Shown: positions 23,460 through 35,223, counted from the first letter of the stretch. The stretch is 64,000 nucleotides of DNA from Ottelia alismoides (GCA_037367405.1 JAZKJV010005752.1:55163-119162); one strand, 5' to 3'. Program-made: numbers and translations. The notes: generated by a model from the letters alone, not told the origin.

Positions 23460-24760
23460 GGCAAACGACTTAGTTTTGTGTTTTGAAAATTTTGCTCGGT
23501 TTTCTACATTCAGGTAGTCTGACCCCCGAATTGTTCATTATAAATTCCATTTTTTCCTGCAGTCACTCTCTCACATAAATCTTTCTTATTTTTCTTGCGA
23601 GGTACTCGGCATATGTGTTTTTTCAGGAACCGAAGCATCTTCACCGACTTACGAAAAAGCCGCAAATAAATTAAGATTGAGTCAAGTCGTGAGAAAGCGT
23701 AGAGTCTAGGATTTTAATTTCTGTAAATTTTAATTTCTATAATTAATTACTCATTTATAGCGGTGTCCGTTTGGACTCTCGCGTGTGTAAAAAGACCTTG
23801 AACTCTTTCTGTGGTGTCGGGTGGCCTGTTTTACTCTCTCGTGAGGGTGAGACCCGATTTGAGTGGCGATTAGGATAAACCTGCACATACGACTCTTAGA
23901 GCATTTTAGTTTTTGATTGTGCGTATAGGAATTAGGCCACACTGCACTTTAATTGAGACACACATTAGATTGTTCAATTTAGCCAAATTCAACTCAATTC
24001 TTCCCCGCTAAAAGAACTTTCTCCTAGTTGCGGTTTTTCATCGATTTGCATTCATCTAGATTAAATTTTCAATTCTGTATTGAATCCCACATGAAGATTG
24101 TGAGAAATCACTATAAGTCTTCTAATTGAGCATACATCATTGTTTTTCGCGTGCATCGGCTTTTCTCGAATTTCTCCCTCCTGTTTTCTCACATAATTTT
24201 AAAGGAAATTGGGACTGGACGGTAGATGTGCACTTGTGCTCACTTAATTCTTCAGTGATCACCTAATTAAAATTGAGACTGCTAAATATAGCCGATTTCA
24301 AAATAACCCATAAAATTAAGAATTTTTATGGGAGAGCAACCCCGACCTTGGATTCTTTTATTTTTCTGAGTGAGTGAGAGACAACACTTAAGGCTAGAGC
24401 CCAAACCCAGATTTTCATATTGACTACTGATTCTACCAAAAACGATTAGCTACTTCTTAGTGAGGATCTACGGCTAGCCGGTAAACGGTCCGGATTTCCT
24501 TAGCAGAGTGGGAGGTTTAGAGGACACTGCGCAAGGCTCCGTCCTCAAGTAACGGGTAGCCGTTCTACGGTCTGTACTTACTCCCATACTGGCTAAAAGT
24601 AGGTGCAACTAGTCGTAAGAATTCATGCCAGTCATTACGAAAATTTCATCACCTGACAGCTCGCTAAATTCTTTCCAAGATTGTCTTATCACCAACTAAA
24701 ATTGAAAAGATAAAAGCCAAACTCTTATGGCTTCATTGTGTGAGTTGGTGAACTTGGGGT
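23460..24760 (+). other. E2 5' leader
   Basis: This is non-coding sequence between the primer site and the first long frame. GGGAGAGCAACCCCGACC near 24330 matches the leader signature seen in E1. Nothing else is recognised. Confidence 0.7.
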
Positions 24761-26036
24761 TTGATTTGTGTTTGCATTGGTGTGCGTGAACCTATATCGA
24801 AGATCAAAAGCCGCATATTTGATAAAATTTCTTTTGACTATCCAGTGCAATCATCTCTCTCCTTTCTTGATTTAAACCTCATCACGAAACTTTTGTCCAA
24901 AAACTCTGCGCATCCATATCATGAAAATCATTACAAACCCAAACCATCATTCCTTTCAGCTCTTTCGGAGATGGCCGAACATTTATCTGAAAATCCATTA
25001 GAGATATACTTTGAAAATGAATTTGTCTCGATTAGGTCCAACTCAACTAAATCCTCTTCTTTCAATATTCCTCCAACATTTACGGGAGAACTTCACCTGC
25101 AGATGAATTCAACCCCCTCATTAAATTCCCACTCGAATCATCCGACCGCACATGACCACCTACCATCTTGGACTGAACCGTCTTTTTCTCGGTTTCTCGC
25201 TAATGAACCATTTCAAGATCAAAATACCTTTGAGTCTCGTGACTAGCCGAGAAGCCAAACCCAGATGGAAAGATCCACACTTAATGATCATCAGCGTTGG
25301 ATTGACCGCAACGATCAAGTCCCTATTGACCAACCTGAATATCACTCATTTGATCAGCCCATACATACAGAGGACCAAACTGATGATATTGACACATATA
25401 TACCATGTATGACTCCATTATTCAAGGATACGATCAATCATGACCATGAAAGTAGACTCTACTCAGACCAGGATTACATGACCGAGTCACGTCATGTTAA
25501 GTACGAGACCTACACATTCCCGCAAAATCCTTCCACTAAGCAGCCTCCTTCCATAATTTTTGAGGAGAAAATTTCAGAAAATAATGATCATATATCGGAT
25601 ATTCAAAGAAACTCTTCTCTCAACACATACAGGAAAATGGAAGATGAAATTATTGAACACAAACCGACTGCTCCCATGAATGATCATGAACGAAATTTTG
25701 AGGATGATATTTGAGGATAAATAAAAGATTTGAATTAATGGAGGATAGATTTCAAAAATTTGCCGATCGACTAATTTCACTCTCTGGGAGTTCAGACATA
25801 AAATGAATGATTAAATGATTGGATCTCATTTTGACAATTTTGAAGATATCCAGAAACCTAGGGAAGACTATGACAGTAACATTTCTGCTTATTATTCCCC
25901 TAGACATGGCTATGCATCTGACTCGTTCTCGGAATATCAAAGACCCTACTCATCTACAGAAGAAACCACATCACGCCACACAGAAAATACCAAAAAAAGG
26001 GAATATAAAAAACATAAAAAAATCGAAAATCCATAA
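24761..26036 (+). pseudogene. E2 gag-position frames, unfamiliar and broken
   Basis: The frame from 24761 is open to a TAG at 25244-25246 and continues in the same frame from 25247 to 25714. Frame shifts then carry the coding signal through a short coiled stretch (ELMEDRFQKFADRLISL, about 25737-25790) and on to 25815-26036, ending Lys-rich (KKREYKKHKKIENP). The predicted protein is Ser/Asn/His/Asp-rich. It lacks the gag core blocks seen in E1, so the position is gag-like but the sequence is not. The closing Lys-rich motif sits where E1 has PFPEAMKKHKK. I do not assign a function. Confidence 0.5.
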
Positions 26037-26065
26037 AATTTCATAAAATTGAGACTGAAGAAGAT

Positions 26066-26690
26066 TTGAAGAATTTAGATCCAGTTTTACCGGAAGCACT
26101 GGAGAAACGATTGATTTTTGAACTTCCCTTTATAAAGGCCATTGAATACTTCCCCGGCCTTAAAGGATTTGTAATGGACAAATTAATGATCAAAAAGTTG
26201 GGCAGGATACAGACAAATACTGAAAGACATCTTGTCAATGGCCTCCTCCTTGGTGTTGAGGAGAAAAATCAAAAGCTGCATAGTGAAGCGGTTGCCCAGA
26301 TTTGACTGTGAAATCGAAGACACAATTTTCACCCATGTGCTCAGATTGATGACGATTCACCGATCAATATCCTCCCAACCTCTGTATTTCACGAACTCAA
26401 ACTCGGACCAATCAAGAAGATACGAGAGATTGTTTAATTGGCAGACCGGTTGACAAAATGGTTGAGAGGAATCATTTCTGTCATCATGACATTCCAGGGT
26501 GCTCCGCTCAAAGTAGAATTCATGATCATTGATATTGAGCATCAAGGAGAATTCACCCAGTCTCCAATTATTCTTGGAAGCCATTCTTAGCATTGGCTAA
26601 GGCAATTATTGATTGTGAGACTCGGGAAATCAATTTCGCAGCATTGGAAGCACTTCGATCTGACCTAGTCTTTGAGGAACCATGATTTTC
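26066..26690 (+). pseudogene. E2 protease relic
   Basis: ELPFIKAIEYFPGLKGF (from 26118) matches the NMPLMKALEYMPVVKKGL lead of the E1 protease. About 200 bases on, in a different frame, IDDDSPINILPT stands where E1 has LLDSGSSVNLMP, so the catalytic DSG is lost. LKLGPIKK and SPIILGS follow, matching FRLGPLKS and TPIILGRP of E1. Stops and frame changes separate these blocks. It is an inactive aspartic protease remnant. Confidence 0.75.
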
Positions 26691-27306
26691 TGAGGCGACC
26701 CACGAAGTCCCTGACAGTCGTAACCATGAAGCGGTAGAAGATCCCTACCCTGTTGCTACACTTGATATAGCGGTTGTTGATGAGACTATTGGTTTAGAGA
26801 ACCCTGCTCCATTCCCATCTGCTCTCACCATTGAGAATCAAGTATATGAATCATATGATCCGAAAACTTATGCATGGGCACACCCTGGGTCAACCTATTC
26901 TGACTACATGGATTACATCAACTCGACACAGGAATGCTCCAACATCAACTTAATTGACAACGAACATGCAGAGACTCTCCCCAGTATTTTAATTCCCGCG
27001 GATCTCAAAATAGACCAATACTTCTTATATGATCCTGAGACATATGCATGGTCGCACCCTGGAGAAACCTATTCTGAATACCTTGACCAAATCATCCCAA
27101 ATCAAGAGTGCACCAACATTCAGAAGACTAAGAACAAACACACAGGACGAACACCGACGAAGGAGAAGAATTCTAATGGTTATTCATCTGGATACTCAAG
27201 TGAACCGGTACCTTCACGAAGCAAGAAAAAGAAAGTCACCTTTGACCTTTCGGAAGAGGAATCAACTGATGATCCCTCATCAGGTCCGGAAAAGGTAATC
27301 ACATGA
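26686..27306 (+). CDS. E2 acidic protein with tandem repeats, unknown function
   Basis: The frame is open from just after a TGA (about 26683) to TGA at 27304-27306; the first ATG in it is at 26908. It holds two units of about 65 residues that begin YDPKTYAWAHPGSTYSDYMD and YDPETYAWSHPGETYSEYLD and end near QECSNI or QECTNI. A Lys/Arg and Ser-rich tail follows (SRSKKKKVTFDL, a possible nuclear signal), then acidic residues. It lies where E1 has its acidic pol linker, so it may be a much altered linker or a replacement. I do not recognise a family. It may belong to one larger product with the neighbouring frames. Confidence 0.45.
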   Translation, partial: FSEATHEVPDSRNHEAVEDPYPVATLDIAVVDETIGLENPAPFPSALTIENQVYESYDPKTYAWAHPGSTYSDYMDYINSTQECSNINLIDNEHAETLPSILIPADLKIDQYFLYDPETYAWSHPGETYSEYLDQIIPNQECTNIQKTKNKHTGRTPTKEKNSNGYSSGYSSEPVPSRSKKKKVTFDLSEEESTDDPSSGPEKVIT

Positions 27307-27701
27307 GTGAAGTCTGTTCGGCAGCTCTAAAACCATATCTTTGCAAGTATCCAAAATTCGATTCTCGTTGGGCAACTCCCGTTCCTAACTATTATTCATC
27401 CAAAGCTGATGCTACTTCCCTCATCAAGTACACTGGAATTATTTCTTATGAGCTGACTGAGACCGATGCTTTTGAGTATTCATCAGAGGACAAACCGCTT
27501 GATCCCAAGAAGGAATGAATTTTGAGGAAACAATTGAAGAAACAAAAAGACATGAATATCTGGAGTGTATCGACTTTCAAATACTATTCCTTTGAGGATA
27601 ACTCTGATGATGGCTACCTTTCATCCGACTCATACGCTTCATCTACTATCCATCATGATTTTTCTGAGGATGACACTGATAGTAGTTGGGAATCATAGGC
27701 T
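27303..27701 (+). pseudogene. E2 small acidic frame after the repeat protein
   Basis: ATG at 27303 overlaps the preceding stop (ATGA). The frame runs to TGA at 27516-27518 and continues in frame to about 27699. It is rich in Asp, Ser and Tyr (SEDKPLDPKKE, then EDNSDDGYLSSDSYASS). No domain is recognised. It ends about 130 bases before the hairpin array. Confidence 0.4.
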
Positions 27702-27828
27702 TCATCTCCATCTCGTCATTACGATCTCCCACCGCAGGCTCACAAAAAGATCAGCCGAAAACCGCCTTAATCATCGGCTACCCACCCTCCCTCCCGACCA
27801 CATCGGTCTCCTTGTACAGCTTCTTCCT

Positions 27829-28200
27829 CTACTTAGGCCAAGGCCTAAGTATAGGGGGAGACCGATGCCATCTGTGTATACCATCCTTCTCCTTCTCCCG
27901 ATCACTTCACTTCCACCATTCTTCTATACTTAGGCTGACCAGAGCCTAAGTATAGGGGGAGCCGACACCCACCTGTATATACTCTCCTCATTCACATATC
28001 CTGACTGCTTCATTTTTTCCGATCTTCTTCTGTACTTAGAATGTTCACAGCCTAAGTATAGGGGGCGGACCGATGTATCTCTTTCTTTTTCCTTTTCTTT
28101 TTCTTTTCCGTTTTTCACTCTCTTACACTTAGCCCGAGCTATGTCTTCTTTACGCTTCTTGTGCTCTAAGGACACAACATTCGCTAAGTATAAGAGGGGT
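27829..28200 (+). repeat. E2 array of hairpins carrying polypurine-tract copies
   Basis: Hairpins occur at about 27829-27854, 27923-27954 and 28031-28061, and a longer, weaker one ends near 28195. The arms are CTATACTTAGG-like and CCTAAGTATAG. After each the sequence continues GGGGGA, GGGGGA, GGGGGC or AGAGGGG. The starts are about 100 bases apart. The arrangement matches that of E1, E3 and Y. Confidence 0.85.
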
Positions 28201-29517
28201 CTGCATATATAATTTGTATATATTTTACCCATATCTCATACTTGCGCGTAAGTCTATACGCATTTACAGGGTGGGTAATTAATTTAAAAAAAATAACAAA
28301 AACAATGAAAAAAAGAGTTTTGCTACTAACACTGACTATGCCCAAAAGTTTTGAAAAAAATGGCTTCTTATTCATTTTTGCATTAAAAAAACCAAAAATC
28401 CCTTGCATGAAAAAAATTAAAAAAAAATTGTGTCTGCATTTCACATACATGCACTTCATATAGCATCGCATTCATTCGCATTTGTGAAAAGTCTTTGGGT
28501 TCTGAACCGAGCTATGAGCAGAAACCGAGAGTGAACTGGACTTGACCTTAATCCACCTAATTTTCAGAGGAACTTTACCGAGAAATAGGATTTTAGAAGT
28601 TTCAGGTCTTTGACTTAATTCTTTGAGTTCCACATGACAATGTGCAGCATTTGACTCTTAGTGTGTAACCTGGTCTCTTCATTCTGGGTAAAACTCTGGA
28701 ATAGGGAATTAATTTGTATTCTCGCACTATGCACTTAGCTCAACTCAGACAAGATGTAGGAAGACTGTGTGAATTTCTTTTCTGGTAGCATGGAAATCTA
28801 AAGACCAGAGTACGGGTTGAAATAAAGCTTCGGAAAAGGGATGGACGGCTGGGCACAATTTTTTCTAAGACCTCGAAAAATGTACGGAAACAAAAGGATT
28901 CTATATCTGTAGGGACACCACAAGATCCAAGTAGAACCACCAAAAATTCCAAATACAAAGAAGCATTCTACCAAATAAATATCTGACCAAAAAGATCCAA
29001 GCTTCAAGAAAACCTACAGATCTTGGTGGAGACTCGGCTACACTGGCCAGCTTCACAAGGAGAGGTGACTACACTAGCCACCCTCTAGTTATTTTCTTCT
29101 TCTTCTATCTTCTCCCCCTAATTCGATTGTGAACACAACGCGACAGACCTTAGAAGGAAATACCTGACTCCCCAAGGACGAGTTACTGAAGAGGAGAGGA
29201 GCATGGTAGTCCAGCATTCTAGATGGGAAGAGCTAAAACTTTTCACACACATGAGTCAATTATTCAATGTTCATAGGGTATGCTTTGCGAAGAGGATTGA
29301 TCTAAGATGACTTCTGAGCTGAAACTGTGACAATGATGTGTAGAACTTGAAGGCTGTTGATTTTGAAATTCTAAGTCTCATAGAAGTTCCGCCAAACTAA
29401 TAATCCAAAGGTCGAGTCTAGTCTCATTTTCACCTTCGGCTCATGGTCTTGGTATGGAACCCAATCTCATTTCATCTCATGTCATTTCTTTTTGATGCTC
29501 AGGGACGAGCATAGTTT
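28201..29517 (+). other. E2 3' untranslated region
   Basis: No gene is seen. The block at 28500-29100 is similar to the E1 and Y 3' regions (TTGGACCTTAATC-like, GAGACTCGGCTACACTGGC, TTTTCTTCTTCTTC). It runs to the polypurine tract. Confidence 0.7.
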
Positions 29518-29530
29518 AAGTATAGGGGGA
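29518..29530 (+). other. E2 polypurine tract
   Basis: AAGTATAGGGGGA directly precedes the 3' LTR start at 29531. It is identical to the E1 tract. Confidence 0.9.
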
Positions 29531-31047
29531 TGATGAATCTCATATTCATCACTTTAAATCTCATTTATTAAGCTCTAATCCCTCAAAATCATCATCATTT
29601 CTGCATTTGTTCAGCATAATTAGCATTCATGCATGTTTTCATAAGAATTGCATTTTATCCCTTATTTTTGCACAAAATAAGAAGCCAAAAATCACAGCCA
29701 AAATTGACCCGTAAATAGCCTGACTTCTCTGATTTTTAACTAATTCATTCTAACTCTGAATAACCCAAAACTACTCCACTGTGTACATATCACTCACAAG
29801 AATAAATGAAAAATACAAAAAAATCACAAACCCAAATAAGTGGACCAAAAACCCAAACCCTAGTTTGAGGATTTCCGAACTAAAAACCTCATATCTTCCT
29901 CATCTAGTGTCCGTTTTGATCGTACTCACTTTTGAACTAATGTACATTCAATTATCTTCAAAACAAGACCAAGTTCAAGTGATTCAGAGCTCATATGTGA
30001 AAGTTGGGTTTTGGGCCTCTTTTGAACATTTTATATTTTAGCGGTTTTTAACTTATTATTTTATGTACATAAGTAACCTATTTTAATTCATTTCTTGTTC
30101 ATTTATCTTCTTTGATAAAAGTTTTATTAAAATGCACAAAAATCCAAATCCAAATTGAGCTTGAAATCAAAGAAACAAATTGGGTTCGAATCTTCACTAA
30201 CTGTCTGTACAAAATTAGTCTTTTTCTTATTTTATTTTATTTCTTCTTTTTCTTAATTAATAAAAATCCAAAAAATTAGATTAATATGTAAATATTTATC
30301 TTTGATTTTTATCATATTTTTCTGGATTTTTATCTGGTTTAAAAATGACAAAAAATTATAAAACCCAAAAATCAAGGTATTCCATGGACATGAGATACCC
30401 CAAAAATATCACTTTGTGCAATTGATCGATTTTGGTTTTGATGTCTTTGATTTTTAATAGGTATTATATCTCACATTTTCAAGGTTTATGATTTTTTTGA
30501 TATCCATTACATTGTGATAGATCTTAGATAATTTTATTCCTTGAAAATAATTAGATTTAATATTTATTATAATTAAATATTGAAATTCACTTTGTTTGCA
30601 TTTGAAAATTCATAAAAAAAATTCTTTGCATCCAAAAACTCCAAAAAAATTAGAGTGCATTCATTTCATCATATTTTACATTGTGGCCAAGTTTCATATT
30701 TTCGGACATCGTTTGAATGTAATTGACATTTTAGTCCCTAAAATAGGCTGAATTTGCATTTTGCATCCTTTATTGCATTAAAAATTACAAAAAAAGACCG
30801 TCTCGAAAACCGCGCATGAATTTTGATAGACATAATTCTAGGTTGTTCCTTTGCCTCCTTGTGTTCGACCTTGGGACTTGCCCAAGTAAAATAAACATAA
30901 AACCACGTGATTAAAAATTGAGTAAATATTTGTCTTTATTTTCTTGACCGATTCGGATTGCCGCCTACAACGAAATGATAAATAATTTTTTACGCACGAT
31001 CAATTACACATTACACATCTTTAACTCAGCGAATTTCGGACTCGTCA
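29531..31047 (+). repeat. E2 3' LTR with internal deletion
   Basis: It matches the 5' LTR from 20348 to about 21262 and again from about 22846 to 23439. At 30442-30450 the sequence jumps from TTTTGATGTCTT to TGATTTTTAATAGG, so about 1.58 kb holding the TATA box and GC-rich centre is missing. It ends GACTCGTCA at 31047. Confidence 0.92.
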
Positions 31048-31052
31048 CCCTC
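31048..31052. repeat. Target site duplication of E2, right copy (CCCTC)
   Basis: It directly follows the LTR end at 31047 and matches 20343-20347. Confidence 0.88.
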
Positions 31053-32172
31053 CCACGTGCTGTGCACGTGTGTAAGGAACATCTTGCATCTGAGCCCCTA
31101 GGAAACCCGCCTTATCTGCTTCCAGTCGATCCGGAAGAGGGTCACCTGCTTAGGTGATTTTGCACGTTAGACCCCCTCCGACCTAGTAATTACTTCTAAG
31201 TCCCTCCAATGCATTTTTATTCTAATTCATAGTTTGTAATTTTGCAAACAGATCCCTCTATTTATCTATAATTTTGAAAATCGTTTTGCATGTTTTTTAT
31301 TGTTTAAAAAATTGCATGATATTTACTAATTAATCCTCTACATTATTGCATGATTGTGATTTTTTTATATTATGTGGTAATTACTAATTAATATTCTTAT
31401 GGAAATTTACATAATTTGCTCACTTTGTGCTCACAAATTCATATAGAATTAACCATAGCTCCAAAAATTACTAAAATTTGATGGAAAGTAGAATTAATTG
31501 TATATCACATTGTGCCTAAAAAGAACTGAATTTGCATGCATATTTTATCCTATAAAAGTCATTTTGTATACTTTAGTAATGAATTTTTAGTAGGTATTAA
31601 ATTAAATATTTTAGGGTTTAGGATTTTTTGAGACAGATCACTAATGATATATATTAGATAGTTTTATTTTCTGAATATAACTGGATTTTTATTTATTATA
31701 ATTAATTTTTGAAAATCACACTATTTGCATTCATTAATTCATAAAATATTCAACTTACATCAGAAAATTCCAATAAAATTGCAGTGCACTCATTTTAGCA
31801 TAATTAACATCTCCGCCAAAATTTGTATTTTTGGACATCATTTTATTAACATTAATTTTCTAGTCCTTAAAATTGGCCCGTATTCACATTTGCATTCAAA
31901 AATTACATCAAAAATATAAAAAATGTTCCTCCTGGAAAATCATGCATGAAATTTGATAGACATTAATATAGGTTGTTACTTTGCCTCCTCGAGTTCGACC
32001 TTGGGACTTGTCCAAGTAAAACAATCTTAAAATCACCCGAATTAACATTGAATTGAATATTTAAGTGATTATCTCTTGATTGATTTTGATTACCGGCATA
32101 CTTGCAACGAAACAGTCATTATTTTAAATGCTTAATTCATATTGATTAAAGAGGGTAAATTACGATTTGCCA
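31048..32172 (+). repeat. Family-2 LTR H, right piece
   Basis: It continues H after E2 and matches 22390-23439 of the E2 LTR in order (CACGTG region, TGCATTTTTATT, the AAATTGCAT segments, TTCGACCTTGGGACTTG). It ends ATTTGCCA at 32172; the preceding TTAAAGAGGGT matches the end of solo LTR S. No primer-binding site follows, so H is a 3' or solo LTR. Confidence 0.82.
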
Positions 32173-33387
32173 ACTTGTACATAATCCCTCTTTTGAAGCT
32201 TTATTGAAACCAACAACTTCTTTCTTTAGAGCTCGTCACCATTGGATCAGGTTGGGGTACAATGGCCACAAAAGTGTGACTTCCGATGTTTCCATTGGCT
32301 TGTGTCTCATGCTGGTAAATCCACCACTCTATCACTTCAACTGATGTGAGCAAAGTAAAAGGTGAAGGTTTACAAGCTAGGTCATTATCAACAAGAGTTG
32401 TGTGTGTGCTCTGAAATATTCTACTTAGGAAGTCAATACGACAATGAACTAAGCCTCGTGATCTCAAAGAATTAAATCAACCAGACCTAAAGTACCCCGA
32501 TTCCAGTTCCAATAAAGTTCCAATGATTAAGTAAATTTAAGGTCCAACCAAGCTAAAATCTTCAGATTTTACTTAATCTTGTTTAATTATCAAACTCAAT
32601 CCAAAAAATGCAAAATGCACAAGGCAAAAAATCTTTTCGTGATGCAAATTTCTAATTTTTGAATCTTTTATGGATTTTTGAAAAGGTTTTACAATTTTTT
32701 ATGCAATTTTTGAAAAGATTTTTCAAATGTTTTTGGGATTATTTATTTCGCAAAGTTTAAGGGAATTTTCAAAGCAGAAGTTTTTGGAAAAGAACTACGT
32801 ACAAATGTTTACAAGGGAGTGCTTCTTATTATTTACAAGAATTAAGATTTAGGAATTTACAAGTTTGTATAGATTTGTAAAGGATTTTTATTATGTACCC
32901 AAATTATAAAAATAATTTAAAAAGATTTGCACAAGTATTTTGAAAACTTTATTTTTGCAAACTAATTTGACAAATAATTTTTTTACAAATATTTCACAAA
33001 ATTAAAAATTCATTTTGCAAACATTTTTCAAACATTATAGATAGATTTTTCAGAATATTTTGCAACCATTTTTCAAAATCATTTGCAAATAGATTTTCAA
33101 AAGTTTTTATTTGAGACAAAGAAAGGAAATTTTTACAAAGAAAACAATTTTACAAAGGTCAAAAATATTTAAAAAAACATTTTCCAAATAGCTTTTAAAA
33201 GATTTTTCAAAAAGTATTTTCAAACTATTTTTCAAATATTTTGCAAAAAAAACATTTTTAACATTATTTATTTATCAATATATACAAAGAATTGGGTATA
33301 TGTGTGTATTATGTTTTCTTAATTATCCATATATTAAAAATATGAAAGTACGAGTTATTTCTAAAGTATTTACGAAGTATATACAAC
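32173..33387 (-). other. E3 3' untranslated region, cut at H
   Basis: The part at 32186-32600 is similar to 5234-5680 of E1. The rest is a TTTTCAAA/TTTTGCAAA-rich stretch as in E1. No gene is seen. Confidence 0.7.
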
Positions 33388-34006
33388 GCCCTGTACTTAG
33401 CTTGAGCTATGTACTCATAGATCAGAGAGAAAAAGAAAAGACATAACTCGTACTGAGTACAAAAAAGCCTATACTACAACAACTAAATAACGAATGAAAG
33501 AATGAATGAACGCGAAGTCGATCGTCCCCCCTACACTTAGGCTGAAATAATCCTAAGTATGACATGTTGTTTCTACATGCAAGGAGGATCAAGGGTGGGA
33601 ATGAATAGATCACAACTCAGTCGGTCTGCCCCTATAATTAGGGTGAGATATCCTTAAGTATAGATGAGGAAGGGAGACCGTGGAGGGGATCAAAAAAAAA
33701 AGAAACCAAATAAAATGAAAATATATGATGGTAGAATATACGCATCACTCTCCCTTTACTTTGGGTAAAAGATCCATAAGTATAAGCAACAACAAGAGTG
33801 ATGAAACAAAATGAAGAATGAACACTCGGGGCATACATTCCCTATACTTAGGACAAAGTACATCCTAAGTATAACAATGAAGAAGGGGTAAAACCTTTTT
33901 AGAAGAAAAATAAAATGAAAATGAAAAGAAGAAAATAAGAAAATAAGAAAGATCACTCAACTCATCCACCTCCCCTATACTTAGGTTAGAGTATGTCCTA
34001 AGAAAG
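33388..34006 (-). repeat. E3 array of hairpins carrying polypurine-tract copies
   Basis: Hairpins lie at about 33531-33562, 33632-33663, 33754-33786, 33842-33873 and 33975-34006, with an unpaired copy at 33388-33400. The arms are variants of CTATACTTAGG and CCTAAGTATAG. There is one more unit than in E1 and more mismatches in the arms. On the minus strand short frames read LRMYFVLSIGNV and LRTYSNLSIGEV, like the E1 tail. Confidence 0.8.
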
Positions 34007-34131
34007 GCAAAACACATGGAATGAGGTGGATGATCAAAAATGGTAGATGGAAAGAAACAAAACGAAAGCAAATATACAAAAAGATGGATATACATAGATC
34101 ATGAAGGTAGAAAGCGAACTTTCTTGCGTGA

Positions 34132-34424
34132 CTATTGAGGAATGGATATGACAAGGTGTAGGTCAATATCAGGGTCATCAATAGACATAAACCGATCAGG
34201 ATCGACCTGATGAAGGTCCTCAGTGGTGTCAAAGCAAAAAGGCACGAACTGGCTAGTGGAAGTAGTGTGGTCATGCACAGCCTGGGAAGTCTCTTCTAGG
34301 TCACAATCAAAAGGCCCGAATTCCTTGATGAAAGAAGTAAGATCAAATTTGGCTTTTGTAGACTCTATTAAGTCTGCCCTCCGCACTAAAGTGTCTACAG
34401 TGTAAATAACATGGATGTCATCAA
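34132..34424 (-). pseudogene. E3 short acidic frame of unknown origin
   Basis: An open minus-strand frame between the hAT piece and the hairpin array ends in an Asp-rich part (DTTEDLHQVDPDRFMSIDDPDIDLHL). It occupies the region where E1 has linker to integrase, but matches none of them. It could be linker sequence. Confidence 0.35.
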
Positions 34425-34850
34425 TGCATCGCACTCTCCCGCAGAAGATATTTTAGTTTTCTCACCAAGACATTATTTGCACTACAATTGTCCAATATAA
34501 TACACATAACCTTCATCTCAAGAGACCACACTTTCAAAATGTTATGTATAAAATCAGTTAGTCTATCCCCTGTGTGAGGTGGAGGTATTTCTCTAAATGC
34601 AATGATCTTCTTTTGAAGTTTCCAATAATCATCAATGTAATGAGGTGTCAAAGACAAACAACTCTTGTTTTGGTTTGATGTCCACAAATCAGATGTAAAT
34701 CTAAATCTACTATTAATGGTAGAAAACTATTTTTTTATGCCAATCTTTTGCTCTTCATAATCATTCATACCATCCAGCCTAGCAGTTTGATGAGAATATT
34801 GAAAATATTGAGGGCATACGTAAGACATAAGCCTTCTGAAACTATGTCTT
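34425..34850 (-). pseudogene. hAT-type (RICESLEEPER-like) transposase fragment inside E3
   Basis: From 34768 down, the minus strand reads MNDYEEQKIGIKK, a stop, then FSTINSRFRFTSDLWTSNQN, CLSLTPHYIDDYWKLQKKII, FREIPPPHTGDR and VMCIILDNCSANNVLVRKLK. The SDLWTS, HYID, WKL and LDN(C/A)S..N blocks are the central part of plant hAT/Ac transposases (zinc-finger BED RICESLEEPER group). A weak continuation upstream in another frame may extend it to about 34850. Only about 110-140 residues remain, with no BED finger and no C-terminal dimerisation block. It is either a nested hAT relic or captured sequence. No terminal repeats were found next to it. Confidence 0.75.
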
Positions 34851-35223
34851 TCCACAATATAAAATGGTCACCAGAAGGGGGAACTCCAAGGTATATGTTT
34901 TTTGAGTATTCGTCCTTGGAGAGGAATTCTCGGGTCTCAATATCATCCAACGTACAACAAAAATATCTGATATCATCATCAAGGTCATAGTCCTCAGGGT
35001 CGGATAACATGGCCATGCTCTCATCGAACTCTAGTCAATAGTGGGTGTAGTGATCAACACATCACACATCAGAACGGAAGTGAATCTCTCTATATCCATA
35101 ATCAATAGCGGTTCTCATAGAGACGAGGAAAGGCCGTCTTGGGATGATTGGAGGATTCTCCACAGGGGTGTAGGTCTCCATGGGAAATACAACAAAGTCA
35201 ATAGTGAAGCTCATGCCCTGAAT

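Larger units (their letters stand above)
20348..31047 (+). mobile_element. E2: family-2 LTR retrotransposon without RT or integrase
   Basis: This is a complete insertion with 5' LTR 20348-23439, 3' LTR 29531-31047 and CCCTC on both sides. It has a tRNA-Asp type primer-binding site and the polypurine tract AAGTATAGGGGGA. Between them are a leader, degenerate gag-like and protease-like frames, two unfamiliar frames, and a hairpin array like that of E1. No RT, RNase H or integrase motif is present in any frame. It would need enzymes from a relative. Sharing the primer site, polypurine tract, LTR terminus and hairpins with family 1 makes that family a candidate helper; this is inference. Confidence 0.88.
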
